Shown: piece after piece, positions 7,974 through 15,367 of the stretch
Layout: each line of letters starts with the position of its first letter
How positions within the stretch are numbered: the stretch's first letter is position 1
Assembly: GCA_963785425.1 (NCBI GenBank)
Contig: CAWAVG010000012.1
Span: forward strand, 70,450-134,449
DNA: 64,000 bases
Source of the DNA: RYN-133 sp963785425
Lineage (GTDB): Bacteria; Actinomycetota; Actinomycetes; Mycobacteriales; Jatrophihabitantaceae
Reading direction: 5' to 3'
Position numbers and translations under genes: made by a program
The notes under the pieces: model-generated
Databases searched by the model: none
What the model was told of the DNA's origin: nothing
Seen by the model: the letters and a program-made list of their open reading frames with translations, nothing else

Positions 7974-9065
7974 TCAGTCGAGCAGTCGGCGTAGGACGGT
8001 CTCGTACGGGGCGATGTCAATGCCCTGCACCGCCAGCCACTCGTCGTCGTAACACGTGTTGGCGTAGCGCTCGCCACCGTCGCACAGCAGCGTGACGATG
8101 CTGCCGCGCGCTCCTTGTACGTCGAGTTCGCGCGCGATGCGCAGTGCGCCCCAGAGGTTGGTGCCCGTCGAGGGGCCCACCCGGCGGCCGAGGATCGGTT
8201 CCACCGCCCGGGCGGTCGCGATCGACGCCGCGTCCGGGACGGCGATCATGCGGTCGACGACGCCCGGCGCGAAGCTCGGCTCGACGCGCGGGCGGCCGAT
8301 GCCCTCGATCCGCGACGGCCGGCCGTGGGCGTCGACGTCGTCGTCGCGCCACCCCGCGAAGAACGCGGAGTGCTCCGGGTCGACCACTGCCAGCCGGGTC
8401 GCATGGCGGCGGTAGCGCACGTATCGGCCGATCGTGGCGCTCGTCCCGCCGGTGCCTGCGCCGACGACGATCCAGGCCGGAACCGGAAAGCGCTCCATGG
8501 CCATCTGCGCGAAGATCGACTCGGCGATGTTGTTGTTGCCGCGCCAGTCGGTGGCCCGCTCGGCATAGGTGAATTGATCGAGATAGTGACCGTTCGACTC
8601 GGCGGCGAGCCGGCTCGCTTCCGCGTAGACGGCGGTGGCGTCAGCGACGAGGTGACACTTGCCGCCTTCGCGTTCGATGAGGGCGATCTTCTCGGCACTC
8701 GTCGATGCGGGCATCACCGCGATGAACGGCAGACCGAGCATGCGCGCGAAGTACGCCTCGCTGACCGCGGTCGACCCTGACGACGCCTCGATGACGGTCG
8801 TCCCCTCACCGATGTCGCCGTTGCACAGGGCGTACAAGAACAGCGAGCGGGCGAGCCGGTGCTTGAGCGATCCCGTCGGATGCGTCGACTCGTCCTTCAG
8901 GTACAGATCGACTTCGGGGCGTCCTGGAAGCGGGAACCGCACCAGATGGGTGTCGGCGGACCGGTTCGCGTCCGCCTCGACGCGCCGCACCGCCTCGTCG
9001 ACCCAGTCCCGCGCCGTGCGCGAACTGCGGTCGATGTCGTCGCCGGTCATGCCTGCCTCACGCAT
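7974..9065 (-). CDS. PLP-dependent cysteine synthase-family enzyme (Cds1-like)
   Basis: A 363-residue fold-type II PLP enzyme. THPTGSLKHR carries the Schiff-base lysine, EASSGSTAVSEA binds the substrate carboxylate, and GAGTGGTSATIGRY is the phosphate-binding glycine loop. The long N-terminus (NRSADTHLVRFPLP, LYLKDESTHPTGS) and the C-terminal CYDDEWL are typical of the actinobacterial branch that includes the L-cysteine desulfhydrase Cds1 (Rv3684) rather than housekeeping CysK/CysM. A sulfide-releasing role is likely, not proven. ATG 9065 was kept; MTGDD at 9050 is an alternative. It starts downstream of the acyltransferase and is probably transcribed with it. Confidence 0.8.
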   Translation of the reverse strand: MREAGMTGDDIDRSSRTARDWVDEAVRRVEADANRSADTHLVRFPLPGRPEVDLYLKDESTHPTGSLKHRLARSLFLYALCNGDIGEGTTVIEASSGSTAVSEAYFARMLGLPFIAVMPASTSAEKIALIEREGGKCHLVADATAVYAEASRLAAESNGHYLDQFTYAERATDWRGNNNIAESIFAQMAMERFPVPAWIVVGAGTGGTSATIGRYVRYRRHATRLAVVDPEHSAFFAGWRDDDVDAHGRPSRIEGIGRPRVEPSFAPGVVDRMIAVPDAASIATARAVEPILGRRVGPSTGTNLWGALRIARELDVQGARGSIVTLLCDGGERYANTCYDDEWLAVQGIDIAPYETVLRRLLD

Positions 9066-9075
9066 GCATTGTGCG

Positions 9076-9714
9076 CTAGGCGGGCGATGGCGGGTCCAGC
9101 TGCTTGCGGTCCTTGATCACGCGGGCAGGGACGCCGACCGCGACGCTGAACGCGGGCAGATCTCTCGTGACGACGGCATTGGCGCCGACAACGGTGCCCT
9201 CGCCGATAACCACGCCGCGGCACACCGTGACCTTTGTGCCCAGCCACACGTCCCGTTCGATGCGAACCCGCGACTTCGCGATGCCCTGGTCCTTGATCGT
9301 CCGTGCGAGGTCGTCGAAGCGGTGGTCGAAGTCGGAGATGTACACGTTGTCGGCGAACAACGCGCTGTCACCGATCTCGACGTCGAGGTAACAGTTGATC
9401 GAGATGTCACGTGCCAGGTTGCTCTTGTCGCCGAGCGACAGCGTGCCCTCGTGACAGCGCAGGGCCGTGTCGACACCGAGATGCACCCACTTGCCGAGGA
9501 TCAGCCGTCCGTAACCCTTGCGCACGTGCACGGACGCGCCGCGGTCGAGGAACACGAAGCCACGGGTGATCACGTCCGGGTTACGCATCTTGAGCAGGAA
9601 GAATCGCCAGTAGCGAACCAGGTACCACCGCGTGTACGCACGGTTGCGGATCACCCACCGCACGGAGCGCCAGGTGAAGAACCGCGCGCTGCGTACCGGC
9701 TCAGCGGCGGGCAT
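9076..9714 (-). CDS. Left-handed beta-helix (hexapeptide) acyltransferase
   Basis: A 212-residue protein with isoleucine-patch hexapeptide repeats (VWLGTKVTVCRGVVIGEG, VVGANAVVTRDLP) and a His near residue 128 (SDFDHRF) positioned like the catalytic His of O-acetyltransferases. The N-terminal segment is basic with a hydrophobic stretch (WYLVRYWRFFLL). The arrangement resembles Rv3034c next to the mycobacterial MGLP genes, so acylation of a polymethylated glucan or glycolipid is plausible. The acyl donor is not evident. Its start overlaps the end of the HAD phosphatase gene by 14 nt, so the two are probably translationally coupled. Confidence 0.8.
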   Translation of the reverse strand: MPAAEPVRSARFFTWRSVRWVIRNRAYTRWYLVRYWRFFLLKMRNPDVITRGFVFLDRGASVHVRKGYGRLILGKWVHLGVDTALRCHEGTLSLGDKSNLARDISINCYLDVEIGDSALFADNVYISDFDHRFDDLARTIKDQGIAKSRVRIERDVWLGTKVTVCRGVVIGEGTVVGANAVVTRDLPAFSVAVGVPARVIKDRKQLDPPSPA

Positions 9715-10369
9715 CGACGGTCACTCCCAGCGCGGCCGCGAGGCCCTGGGGTGTGCGGCAGATGGCTGCGGGACGGACGGACTCGAGCTCGCCCGGCACG
9801 GCATAGCCCCATTGCACGGCGATGCTGTCTATACCGTGCGCGCGGGCACCGAGGACGTCGTGCTCACGGTCACCGACCATCACGACCTCACCCGGATCAG
9901 GGCCGCCGAGCCGCTTTAGCACCTTGTCGATGACGAGCGCCTTCGTCTTCAGCGAGCCGTCGAGTTCGTCCCCGCCGATCGTCTCGAAGAAGTAGTCGAG
10001 ACCGAGATGTTCGACGATCGGGCGCGCGTAGTGCTCGGGCTTGCTGGTGGCGACGGCCAAGCGCCGCCCGTCCGCGTGCAGGGCCGCGAGCAGGGCATCG
10101 ATTCCCGGGAATGCCGTCGTCTCGTACATCGCACTCGCATAGTGCTCTCGGTACGACTCGATCACCGACCAGAGCTTGTCCTCTCCGATGAGCGGCGGCA
10201 GCGATTCGTAGAACGGCGGACCGAGCAGCCCGCGTTCCGTTTGCGGATCGAGCGGCGCGAGGCCGTTCGCGGCGAGGGCGTGGCGCAGCGAGCCGAGAAT
10301 GCTCGCCGCCGAGTCGGACACGGTGCCGTCGAGGTCGAACAACACGATCGTTCGCTCGTCGAAGTTCAC
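9701..10369 (-). CDS. HAD-family hydrolase, phosphoglycolate phosphatase-like
   Basis: A 222-residue HAD phosphatase. Motif I is FDLDGTVSDS with the nucleophilic Asp near residue 12, motif II is VATSKPEHY, the lysine is in the GSLKTKAL segment, and motif IV is MVGDREHDVLGA. The helical cap between residues about 20 and 90 is of the small C1 type found in Gph and pyrophosphatase-like members. The substrate cannot be fixed. It begins with GTG 11 nt after the methyltransferase stop codon, within a minus-strand run of enoyl-CoA hydratase, methyltransferase, phosphatase, acyltransferase and PLP enzyme. Confidence 0.82.
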   Translation of the reverse strand: MNFDERTIVLFDLDGTVSDSAASILGSLRHALAANGLAPLDPQTERGLLGPPFYESLPPLIGEDKLWSVIESYREHYASAMYETTAFPGIDALLAALHADGRRLAVATSKPEHYARPIVEHLGLDYFFETIGGDELDGSLKTKALVIDKVLKRLGGPDPGEVVMVGDREHDVLGARAHGIDSIAVQWGYAVPGELESVRPAAICRTPQGLAAALGVTVDARR

Positions 10370-10379
10370 CGCGTCGGCC

Positions 10380-11330
10380 TCATGACAGTGGCTTGAGCCC
10401 GGTGATCTCGGCGTTGTAGAACAGCGCCTTCGGCACCACGTGCTCGAGCACCCGGTCGACGGCCATCAGCCGCGTCCATCCCTTGAGCGCGAAGTTCGCC
10501 CAGCGCATGCCGAGTTTCTCCCTCGGGACGGCGCACTCGAAGGTGCGGATGGGCCAGCCGAACCACGAGGCGAGCAGCTCGGACGTGGCGACGTGCACGC
10601 CCTCTGCGCCGGCAGCGCGGGCGATCTGCGCCAACCGCTGCGGAGCGAAGGTATGGATGTCGACGACCGCTTCGAGCGCAGCGGCGCGCGACGACTCGTC
10701 GAGTTCCTGTTGCGGACGGCGCCAGCCGGACAACGGGCCGAGCTTGGTCACGTTCGTCGCGGCCCACCACGTGAAGCGCGACAGACGACGGGCGATGTAG
10801 TCGCCACGCTCGGTGGGTTCCCCGGCGAACACGAAGCGGCCACCGGGTTTGAGCACGCGCAGGATCTCGCGGAACGCGCGGTCGATGTCAGGGATGTGGT
10901 GCAGCACCGCGTGGCCGATGACGATGTCGAAGGTGTCGTCGTCGTAGGGCAGCCGCTCGGCGTCGGCGACGCGTCCTTCGACCTCGAAGCCGAGGTTGCG
11001 AGCGTTGCGCTGCGCGACCTCGACCATGCCGGGACTGAGATCGGTGACATGGCCGTCGGCGATGACCCCGGCGAGCTTCAGGTTCAGTGTGAAGAACCCC
11101 GTGCCGCAGCCGAGTTCGAGCGACTTCGGATAGGGCCAGCCGCTGCGTCCGGCGACGTGCTCGAAGCGTTCGCGGGCGTAGTCGATGCAGCGCTGGTCGA
11201 ACGAGATCGACCACTTCTCGTCGTACGTGCCGGCTTCCCAGTCGTGGTAGAGGACGTTGGCCAGTTTCGGATCGCTCCAGGCGGCTTCGACCTGCTCGGC
11301 GGTGGCGTGCGGCTGAGGTGCTGCAGTCAC
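10380..11330 (-). CDS. Class I SAM-dependent methyltransferase (large, with C-terminal extension)
   Basis: A 316-residue methyltransferase with motif I LELGCGTGFFTLNL near residue 72, VTDLSPGM, DAERLPYDDDTFDIV, and VLHHIPDIDRAF before LKPGGRFVF. The last 130 residues (ARRLSRFTWWAATN through YNAEITGL) form an unusual conserved C-terminal part seen in actinobacterial homologues; substrate unknown. The GTG start is chosen because it overlaps the stop of the enoyl-CoA hydratase gene by 4 nt (GTGA); the open frame extends upstream only as an antisense shadow of that gene. Confidence 0.8.
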   Translation of the reverse strand: MTAAPQPHATAEQVEAAWSDPKLANVLYHDWEAGTYDEKWSISFDQRCIDYARERFEHVAGRSGWPYPKSLELGCGTGFFTLNLKLAGVIADGHVTDLSPGMVEVAQRNARNLGFEVEGRVADAERLPYDDDTFDIVIGHAVLHHIPDIDRAFREILRVLKPGGRFVFAGEPTERGDYIARRLSRFTWWAATNVTKLGPLSGWRRPQQELDESSRAAALEAVVDIHTFAPQRLAQIARAAGAEGVHVATSELLASWFGWPIRTFECAVPREKLGMRWANFALKGWTRLMAVDRVLEHVVPKALFYNAEITGLKPLS

Positions 11331-12115
11331 CGCGGCGCTCCGGTGAACTCGGCCTTGCCTGGTCCGTTCTCGAGGAACGACGTCATGCCGATCGCGCGGT
11401 CGTCGGTGGCGAACAGGCTGGCGAACAGGTGGGATTCGAGCCGCAGGCCGCTGGCGAGGTCGCCGTCCATGCCGCCGTCGATCGCGGCCTTCGCGGCGCC
11501 CAAGGCGCGCGCCGGACCTTTCGCGAACTTCGCCGCCATCGCGACCGCGGTGTCGTAGACCTTGTCGGCCGGTACGACTGCGTCGACGAGGCCGATCTCG
11601 AGCGCTTCGTCTGCGTCGACGAAGCGCCCGGTGTAGATCAGGTCCTTGGCCTTGCTCGGGCCCACCAGCCGCGGAAGGCGCTGCGTGCCACCGGCGCCCG
11701 GGATGATGCCGAGCAGGATTTCGGGCTGGCCCCACTTGGCGTTGTCGGCGCTGACGCGGAAGTCGGCGGTGAGGGCGAGTTCGCAGCCGCCGCCGAGGGC
11801 GTAGCCGGTGACTGCGGCTATGACGGGCTTGGGGATGCGGGCGAGGGCGTCGAGAGCGTTCGTGAGGCGCACGGCGTCGGTCATCATGTATTCGTGGCTT
11901 TGGCCGGCGAATTCCTTCACGTCGGCACCCGCCGCGAAGACCTTCTCACCGCCGTAGATCACGACGGCCCGGATGGCGCTGTCCGAACTCACCTGCTCGG
12001 CCGCCTCGCGCAGCTCGGTCTGGACCTGCGTGTTGAGCGCGTTCATCGGTGGCCTGGAGAGCCGGATCGTGGCCACGGCGGCCTGGCCGATGTCGACCTG
12101 AACGAACTGACCCAC
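11327..12115 (-). CDS. Enoyl-CoA hydratase/isomerase family protein
   Basis: A 262-residue crotonase-fold protein. The CoA-binding stretch FAAGADVKEFAG and the oxyanion segment ALGGGCELALTADFRV are clear, and the catalytic glutamate pair is represented by EILLGIIPGAGGTQRLPRLVG, which keeps the second glutamate motif and the GGTQRL loop of true hydratases. It likely hydrates trans-2-enoyl-CoA in fatty acid oxidation. GTG 12115 is preceded by GAGGAGG at about 10 nt; a TAGGCT hexamer at 12147-12152 could be the promoter, so this gene has a normal leader. It is first in the minus-strand run that continues to about 7.97 kb. Confidence 0.88.
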   Translation of the reverse strand: MGQFVQVDIGQAAVATIRLSRPPMNALNTQVQTELREAAEQVSSDSAIRAVVIYGGEKVFAAGADVKEFAGQSHEYMMTDAVRLTNALDALARIPKPVIAAVTGYALGGGCELALTADFRVSADNAKWGQPEILLGIIPGAGGTQRLPRLVGPSKAKDLIYTGRFVDADEALEIGLVDAVVPADKVYDTAVAMAAKFAKGPARALGAAKAAIDGGMDGDLASGLRLESHLFASLFATDDRAIGMTSFLENGPGKAEFTGAPR

Positions 12116-12217
12116 GACGCGGACCTCCTCGGTACGGAACCCACTGAGCCTAGCCAGCGCGCGATCCCGTCGCGCGTTATGCCTGCGCCCAGCGCGAGGT
12201 AGGGCCAATATGATCAT

Positions 12218-12955
12218 GTGACGAACTCGTATCCGCCCGCCCCACCTCCGCCACCGCCTGCGGCCGGGGCGCCCGAGCCGGGCTGGGACGATGCCCCGCC
12301 GGAGCTGCGTCCGGTCGTCATCCTGTTGGTGATCAACCTGACCTTGTCGGTCCTGCTCACGATCGTCACCGTGTTCGCGAGGCACAGCATCGTCGACTAC
12401 CAGCTCGACCACCGCCACATCACCGATCCGCAGCAGCGTGACGTGCTGCGCAACGGCTATACGGCGGGCATCATCGGACGGGTCGTGGGCAACATCGTCG
12501 TCAGCGTCGTCTACGCGTTCCTGGTGCGCGCTCTCGTGCGCGGGCGGCGGTGGGCCTACCGCCGCGTGATCCTGCTCGGCATTGTCGGCATCGTCGCGCT
12601 GATCGTGGTCCAGATCTCGCCGTATCCCCTGTGGATGCGCGCGGAGCAGCTGGTGCAGGCTCTCGTCCTCGTCGGGTTGCTGTACTTCGTGACCAGGCCG
12701 GCGGTGCGTGCGCACTTTGCGCCGCATCTGCCCGGGGCGCGCCAAGAGGCGGTTCGGCCGGTAGGAGAGCACGCGGTGCACCGTGGAGGGACGCCACCGG
12801 AGCAGAACTTGAGTGAGGTCCCCGGACCTCGAGTGACGGCGAATTCGCCGTCACTCAACTCACGAGGGTGCGTTCATAGACAGCTCGCATTCCACTCGGG
12901 AGGTCTTCGGCATGTCAGCACGACGCGCCGTGCCCAACTTCTGCGGTCTGCATAG
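12218..12955 (+). CDS. Four-helix membrane protein with Pro-rich N-terminus
   Basis: A 245-residue frame. Residues 1-30 are Pro/Ala-rich (PPPPPPAAGAPEPG). Four hydrophobic helices lie at about 32-50, 90-110, 117-137 and 142-160. No family is recognised. The last 60 or so residues are low-confidence: the frame runs through strong inverted repeats at 12815-12856 and loses hydrophobic or conserved character after VRAHFAPHLPG. A stop at 12814-12816 in another frame would end the gene just before those palindromes, so a nearby frame error or a run-on end is likely. The GTG start follows TATGAT within 3 nt, which is too close for a normal leader. Confidence 0.6.
   Translation: MTNSYPPAPPPPPPAAGAPEPGWDDAPPELRPVVILLVINLTLSVLLTIVTVFARHSIVDYQLDHRHITDPQQRDVLRNGYTAGIIGRVVGNIVVSVVYAFLVRALVRGRRWAYRRVILLGIVGIVALIVVQISPYPLWMRAEQLVQALVLVGLLYFVTRPAVRAHFAPHLPGARQEAVRPVGEHAVHRGGTPPEQNLSEVPGPRVTANSPSLNSRGCVHRQLAFHSGGLRHVSTTRRAQLLRSA
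12815..12856. repeat. Two adjacent inverted repeats, one a perfect 26-bp palindrome
   Basis: GAGGTCC-cc-GGACCTC (about 12815-12830) is followed directly by a perfect 26-bp palindrome at 12831-12856 whose left arm is GAGTGACGGCGAA. No T-run follows. They lie between the membrane-protein gene and the broken HNH gene and may form a terminator, a protein-binding site or an element end. Confidence 0.75.
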
Positions 12956-13021
12956 CCGGCGAATCGCCAGATCCTCTTGCGCAGCAGCGGATTCTCGTCC
13001 GAAAGTGTCAGACCCTGGTCG

Positions 13022-13027
13022 TAGTGT
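13022..13027 (+). promoter_or_regulatory. Leaderless -10 element TAGTGT for the HNH gene
   Basis: TAGTGT ends 7 nt before GTG 13035, matching the spacing seen at other leaderless starts in this window. Confidence 0.45.
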
Positions 13028-13034
13028 GCGGGTT

Positions 13035-14453
13035 GTGGCGAGGAAGATCGAGCGGTTGTTGCGGGTGGATCCTGCGGCGTGTTCGCGGGATCAGCAGTTC
13101 GAGATGCTTGCCGAACTGGCTCGGTTGCGGGCTCGTGTTGATGCGCGGACGGAGCGGTTCCTCGCCGCGGTCCACGACCCGGACGATGCGCATGATTGGG
13201 CGCGCGATGAGGTGGCGTGTGAGCTGCGGTGGTCCCCGGACTATGCGAAGACGCGGCTGATGCAGGCCACCCAGGTGGTGGAGCGGCTGCCGCGGCTGCT
13301 GGAGCTGCACGAGCCGGTGAAGGTCAGCGCGGTGCATGTGCGCGGCCGCGGCGGAGCTGACCAGCCAGCTGGACGCGGCAGTGACCGCGAAGGTCGAGGA
13401 GCGGGTGCTCGAGCGGGCGGCCGAGCAGACCGTGACTCAGTTCCGCGCCTCGCTACGGCGGGCGGTGGCCCGCTTCGATGCCCGCCAGGTCGAGGAGCGG
13501 TTCGCCGACGCGCAGGCGGAGCGGCGGGTGAGTTGCTCGCCGTTGCCGGACGGAATGGCCGGCATCTGGTCCACCCACACCGCCGCCGACGCCGAAGCCA
13601 TGTATGCCCGGCTGACCGAACTGGCCAAGGGCATTGACGACACCCGCACCATGGACCAGAAACGAGCCGACACCCTGCGTGACCTCGTCCTCGGCCGCAC
13701 GACTGCGGGAACACCTGCCCGTGGGATGCGGGTGCAGCTCCTGATGCCCCAGGCGACCGCCGACGGGACCAGTGACGCGCCGGGTGAGCTGGCCGGCTAC
13801 GGCCCGATCCCCGCCTCCCAATGCCGCGACCTGCTCACCGACCCCACCACCCGCATCGACCGGGTCACCGTCGACAGCACCGGCCAGGTCGTGCCGGAGC
13901 CGGGCATCGATGCTCATCCCGAACGTCGGCTACCCCTCCGCCGCGCCAGGGGCGCTGGGTCACCGCCCAGCACCCCACCTGCCGGTTCCCCGGCTGCAAC
14001 CGCCGCGCCACCCGCTGCGAAGCCGACCACATCGTCGCGTTCAACGGCCACAACACCGTGATCACGAACCTCCAACCCTTGTGTTCGCGGCACCACCACT
14101 GCAAACACGACGCCGGCTGGCAAGTGTCCCGCGACGAGGACGACACCACCTGGTGGACCTCACCCACTACCGGACGCACGTTCAGCAAACCGCGAGAACG
14201 AGATGCCTTCCGCCGATCCGTAGCCGGACCTGCGGTTCCGTGCGTGGCTAAAGGCCGGAGTTGCTCGATCGACCTTCGTGGTCCAAGACTTGCCACTCGT
14301 CCCGCGCTGCCCTGCGGCGGTGCCTGCCCGGTCATCCTGCTGTGGTCCTTGCGCGCTCTGGTTCGGAGACTTCGACGTGGGCCCTTGTCCGCGACCGGCT
14401 TGCGTGTCGCTCTATTGCGGAAGAACAACGCCTCGGGGACGGGTCGCGCCTAG
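13035..14453 (+). pseudogene. DUF222/HNH endonuclease-domain protein, frame broken three times
   Basis: Three successive frames together give one recognisable actinobacterial DUF222 protein with a C-terminal HNH nuclease domain. The first runs from MARKIERLLRVDP to about 13345. The second covers about 13345-13905 (ELTSQLDAAVTAKVEERVL through VVPEPGID). A short third piece (NVGYPSAA) follows, and then the last frame with CRFPGCNRRATRCEADHIVA and LCSRHHHCKHDAGW, the HNH zinc-like core. All shifts are in the +1 sense. Recognisable homology ends near 14205 and the frame runs on to 14453. Such genes are multicopy and variable in actinobacteria. It may be a true pseudogene or the result of insertion errors. 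Confidence 0.75.
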
Positions 14454-14464
14454 CGTCGCGAGCC

Positions 14465-14809
14465 ATGACGTTGCGTCGCACCCAACCGCCGCCGTTCGTC
14501 GCCGACGAACGAACCCAGCTGATCGGCTGGCTCGATCTGCAGCGCGCGTTGATCCCGTGGAAGTCCGAAGGGCTCTCCGAATCCGACGCGCACAGACCGG
14601 TCCTCCCGCACTCGCCGCTGAAGACGACGCAGGCGCTGGTCTCGGATCTGCGGCGGGTCGAGCACTGCACTCACTCGACGACGTCGGCAGCAACGCGACC
14701 TTCCCCAGCGGAACGTCCAGCTTGCACTGGACCTGCTCCACATGGTGGAAGAGACCGCGACGTCGACGCGATCCGCGAGCGCCTCGACGGCGCCACCGGG
14801 TACTACTGA
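14465..14809 (+). pseudogene. DinB/DUF664-family remnant with internal deletion
   Basis: The N-terminal 68 residues are a normal DUF664/DinB start (FVADERTQLIGWLDLQRA, SEGLSESDAHRP, VSDLRRVEHC). The sequence then jumps, in a different frame, to SLDDVGSNATFPSGTSSLHW and LLHMVEETA, which belong near the C-terminus, and after another shift to DAIRERLDGATGYY. About 50-60 codons of the middle are missing compared with the usual length of about 165 residues, so base-calling error alone cannot explain it. Intact members are metal-dependent four-helix proteins, some using mycothiol. It lies beside the broken HNH gene. Confidence 0.75.
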
Positions 14810-14812
14810 CTG

Positions 14813-15304
14813 GTGCGCGTAGCCCTGCTCTCCGACACTCACTCGCCGCGGTACTGGAAGCGGTGCCCGCCTGCGGTCGCCCGGATCGTGGACGGCGCCG
14901 ACGCAATCCTGCACGCCGGCGACGTCTGCCTGGCCGAGACGCTCGACGAGCTGTCCGAATTCGCGCCCGTGTACGCCGTCCGCGGCAACAACGACGGGCC
15001 GGACGTCGCGGCCTGGGGAGCACCGGACACCCTGGAACTCACGCTCGGCGGCGTGCAGATCGCGATGGTCCACGACAGCGGCCAAGCCAAGGGACGGGCG
15101 GCCCGGCTGGCAAAGGCGTTTCCCGCGGCCGAACTCGTGGTGTTCGGCCATTCGCACATCCCGTGGGACGAGACCCACGGCGCGCAGCGTGCCGTCAACC
15201 CCGGCTCCCCCACCGACCGCCGGCGGCAGCCGCACGTCACGATGGCGGAACTGCTCATCGCCGACGACGCCACCTTCGACGTGCGCTTCGTCGAACTCGA
15301 CTGA
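14813..15304 (+). CDS. YfcE/MJ0936-type metallophosphoesterase
   Basis: A 163-residue calcineurin-like phosphoesterase with the full metal-binding set in order: SDTHS (residues 7-11), HAGDVC, GNNDGP, MVHDSG and GHSHIP. The short length is typical of the YfcE/Vps29-like family of manganese phosphodiesterases; the physiological substrate is unknown. GTG 14813 directly follows the end of the DinB remnant. A strong hairpin at 15324-15351 follows, shared with the convergent S53 peptidase gene. Confidence 0.88.
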   Translation: MRVALLSDTHSPRYWKRCPPAVARIVDGADAILHAGDVCLAETLDELSEFAPVYAVRGNNDGPDVAAWGAPDTLELTLGGVQIAMVHDSGQAKGRAARLAKAFPAAELVVFGHSHIPWDETHGAQRAVNPGSPTDRRRQPHVTMAELLIADDATFDVRFVELD

Positions 15305-15323
15305 AAGAACTCGATCAAATGAA

Positions 15324-15351
15324 CCGGGGCCGCCCCGAAAGGCGGCCCCGG
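15324..15351. terminator. Bidirectional intrinsic-type terminator hairpin
   Basis: An 11-bp perfect GC stem (CCGGGGCCGCC / GGCGGCCCCGG) with a 6-nt loop ccgaaa lies between two convergent genes. There is no long T-run, as is common in actinobacteria. Confidence 0.8.
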
Positions 15352-15367
15352 CGGTGGTGCTACGTGC

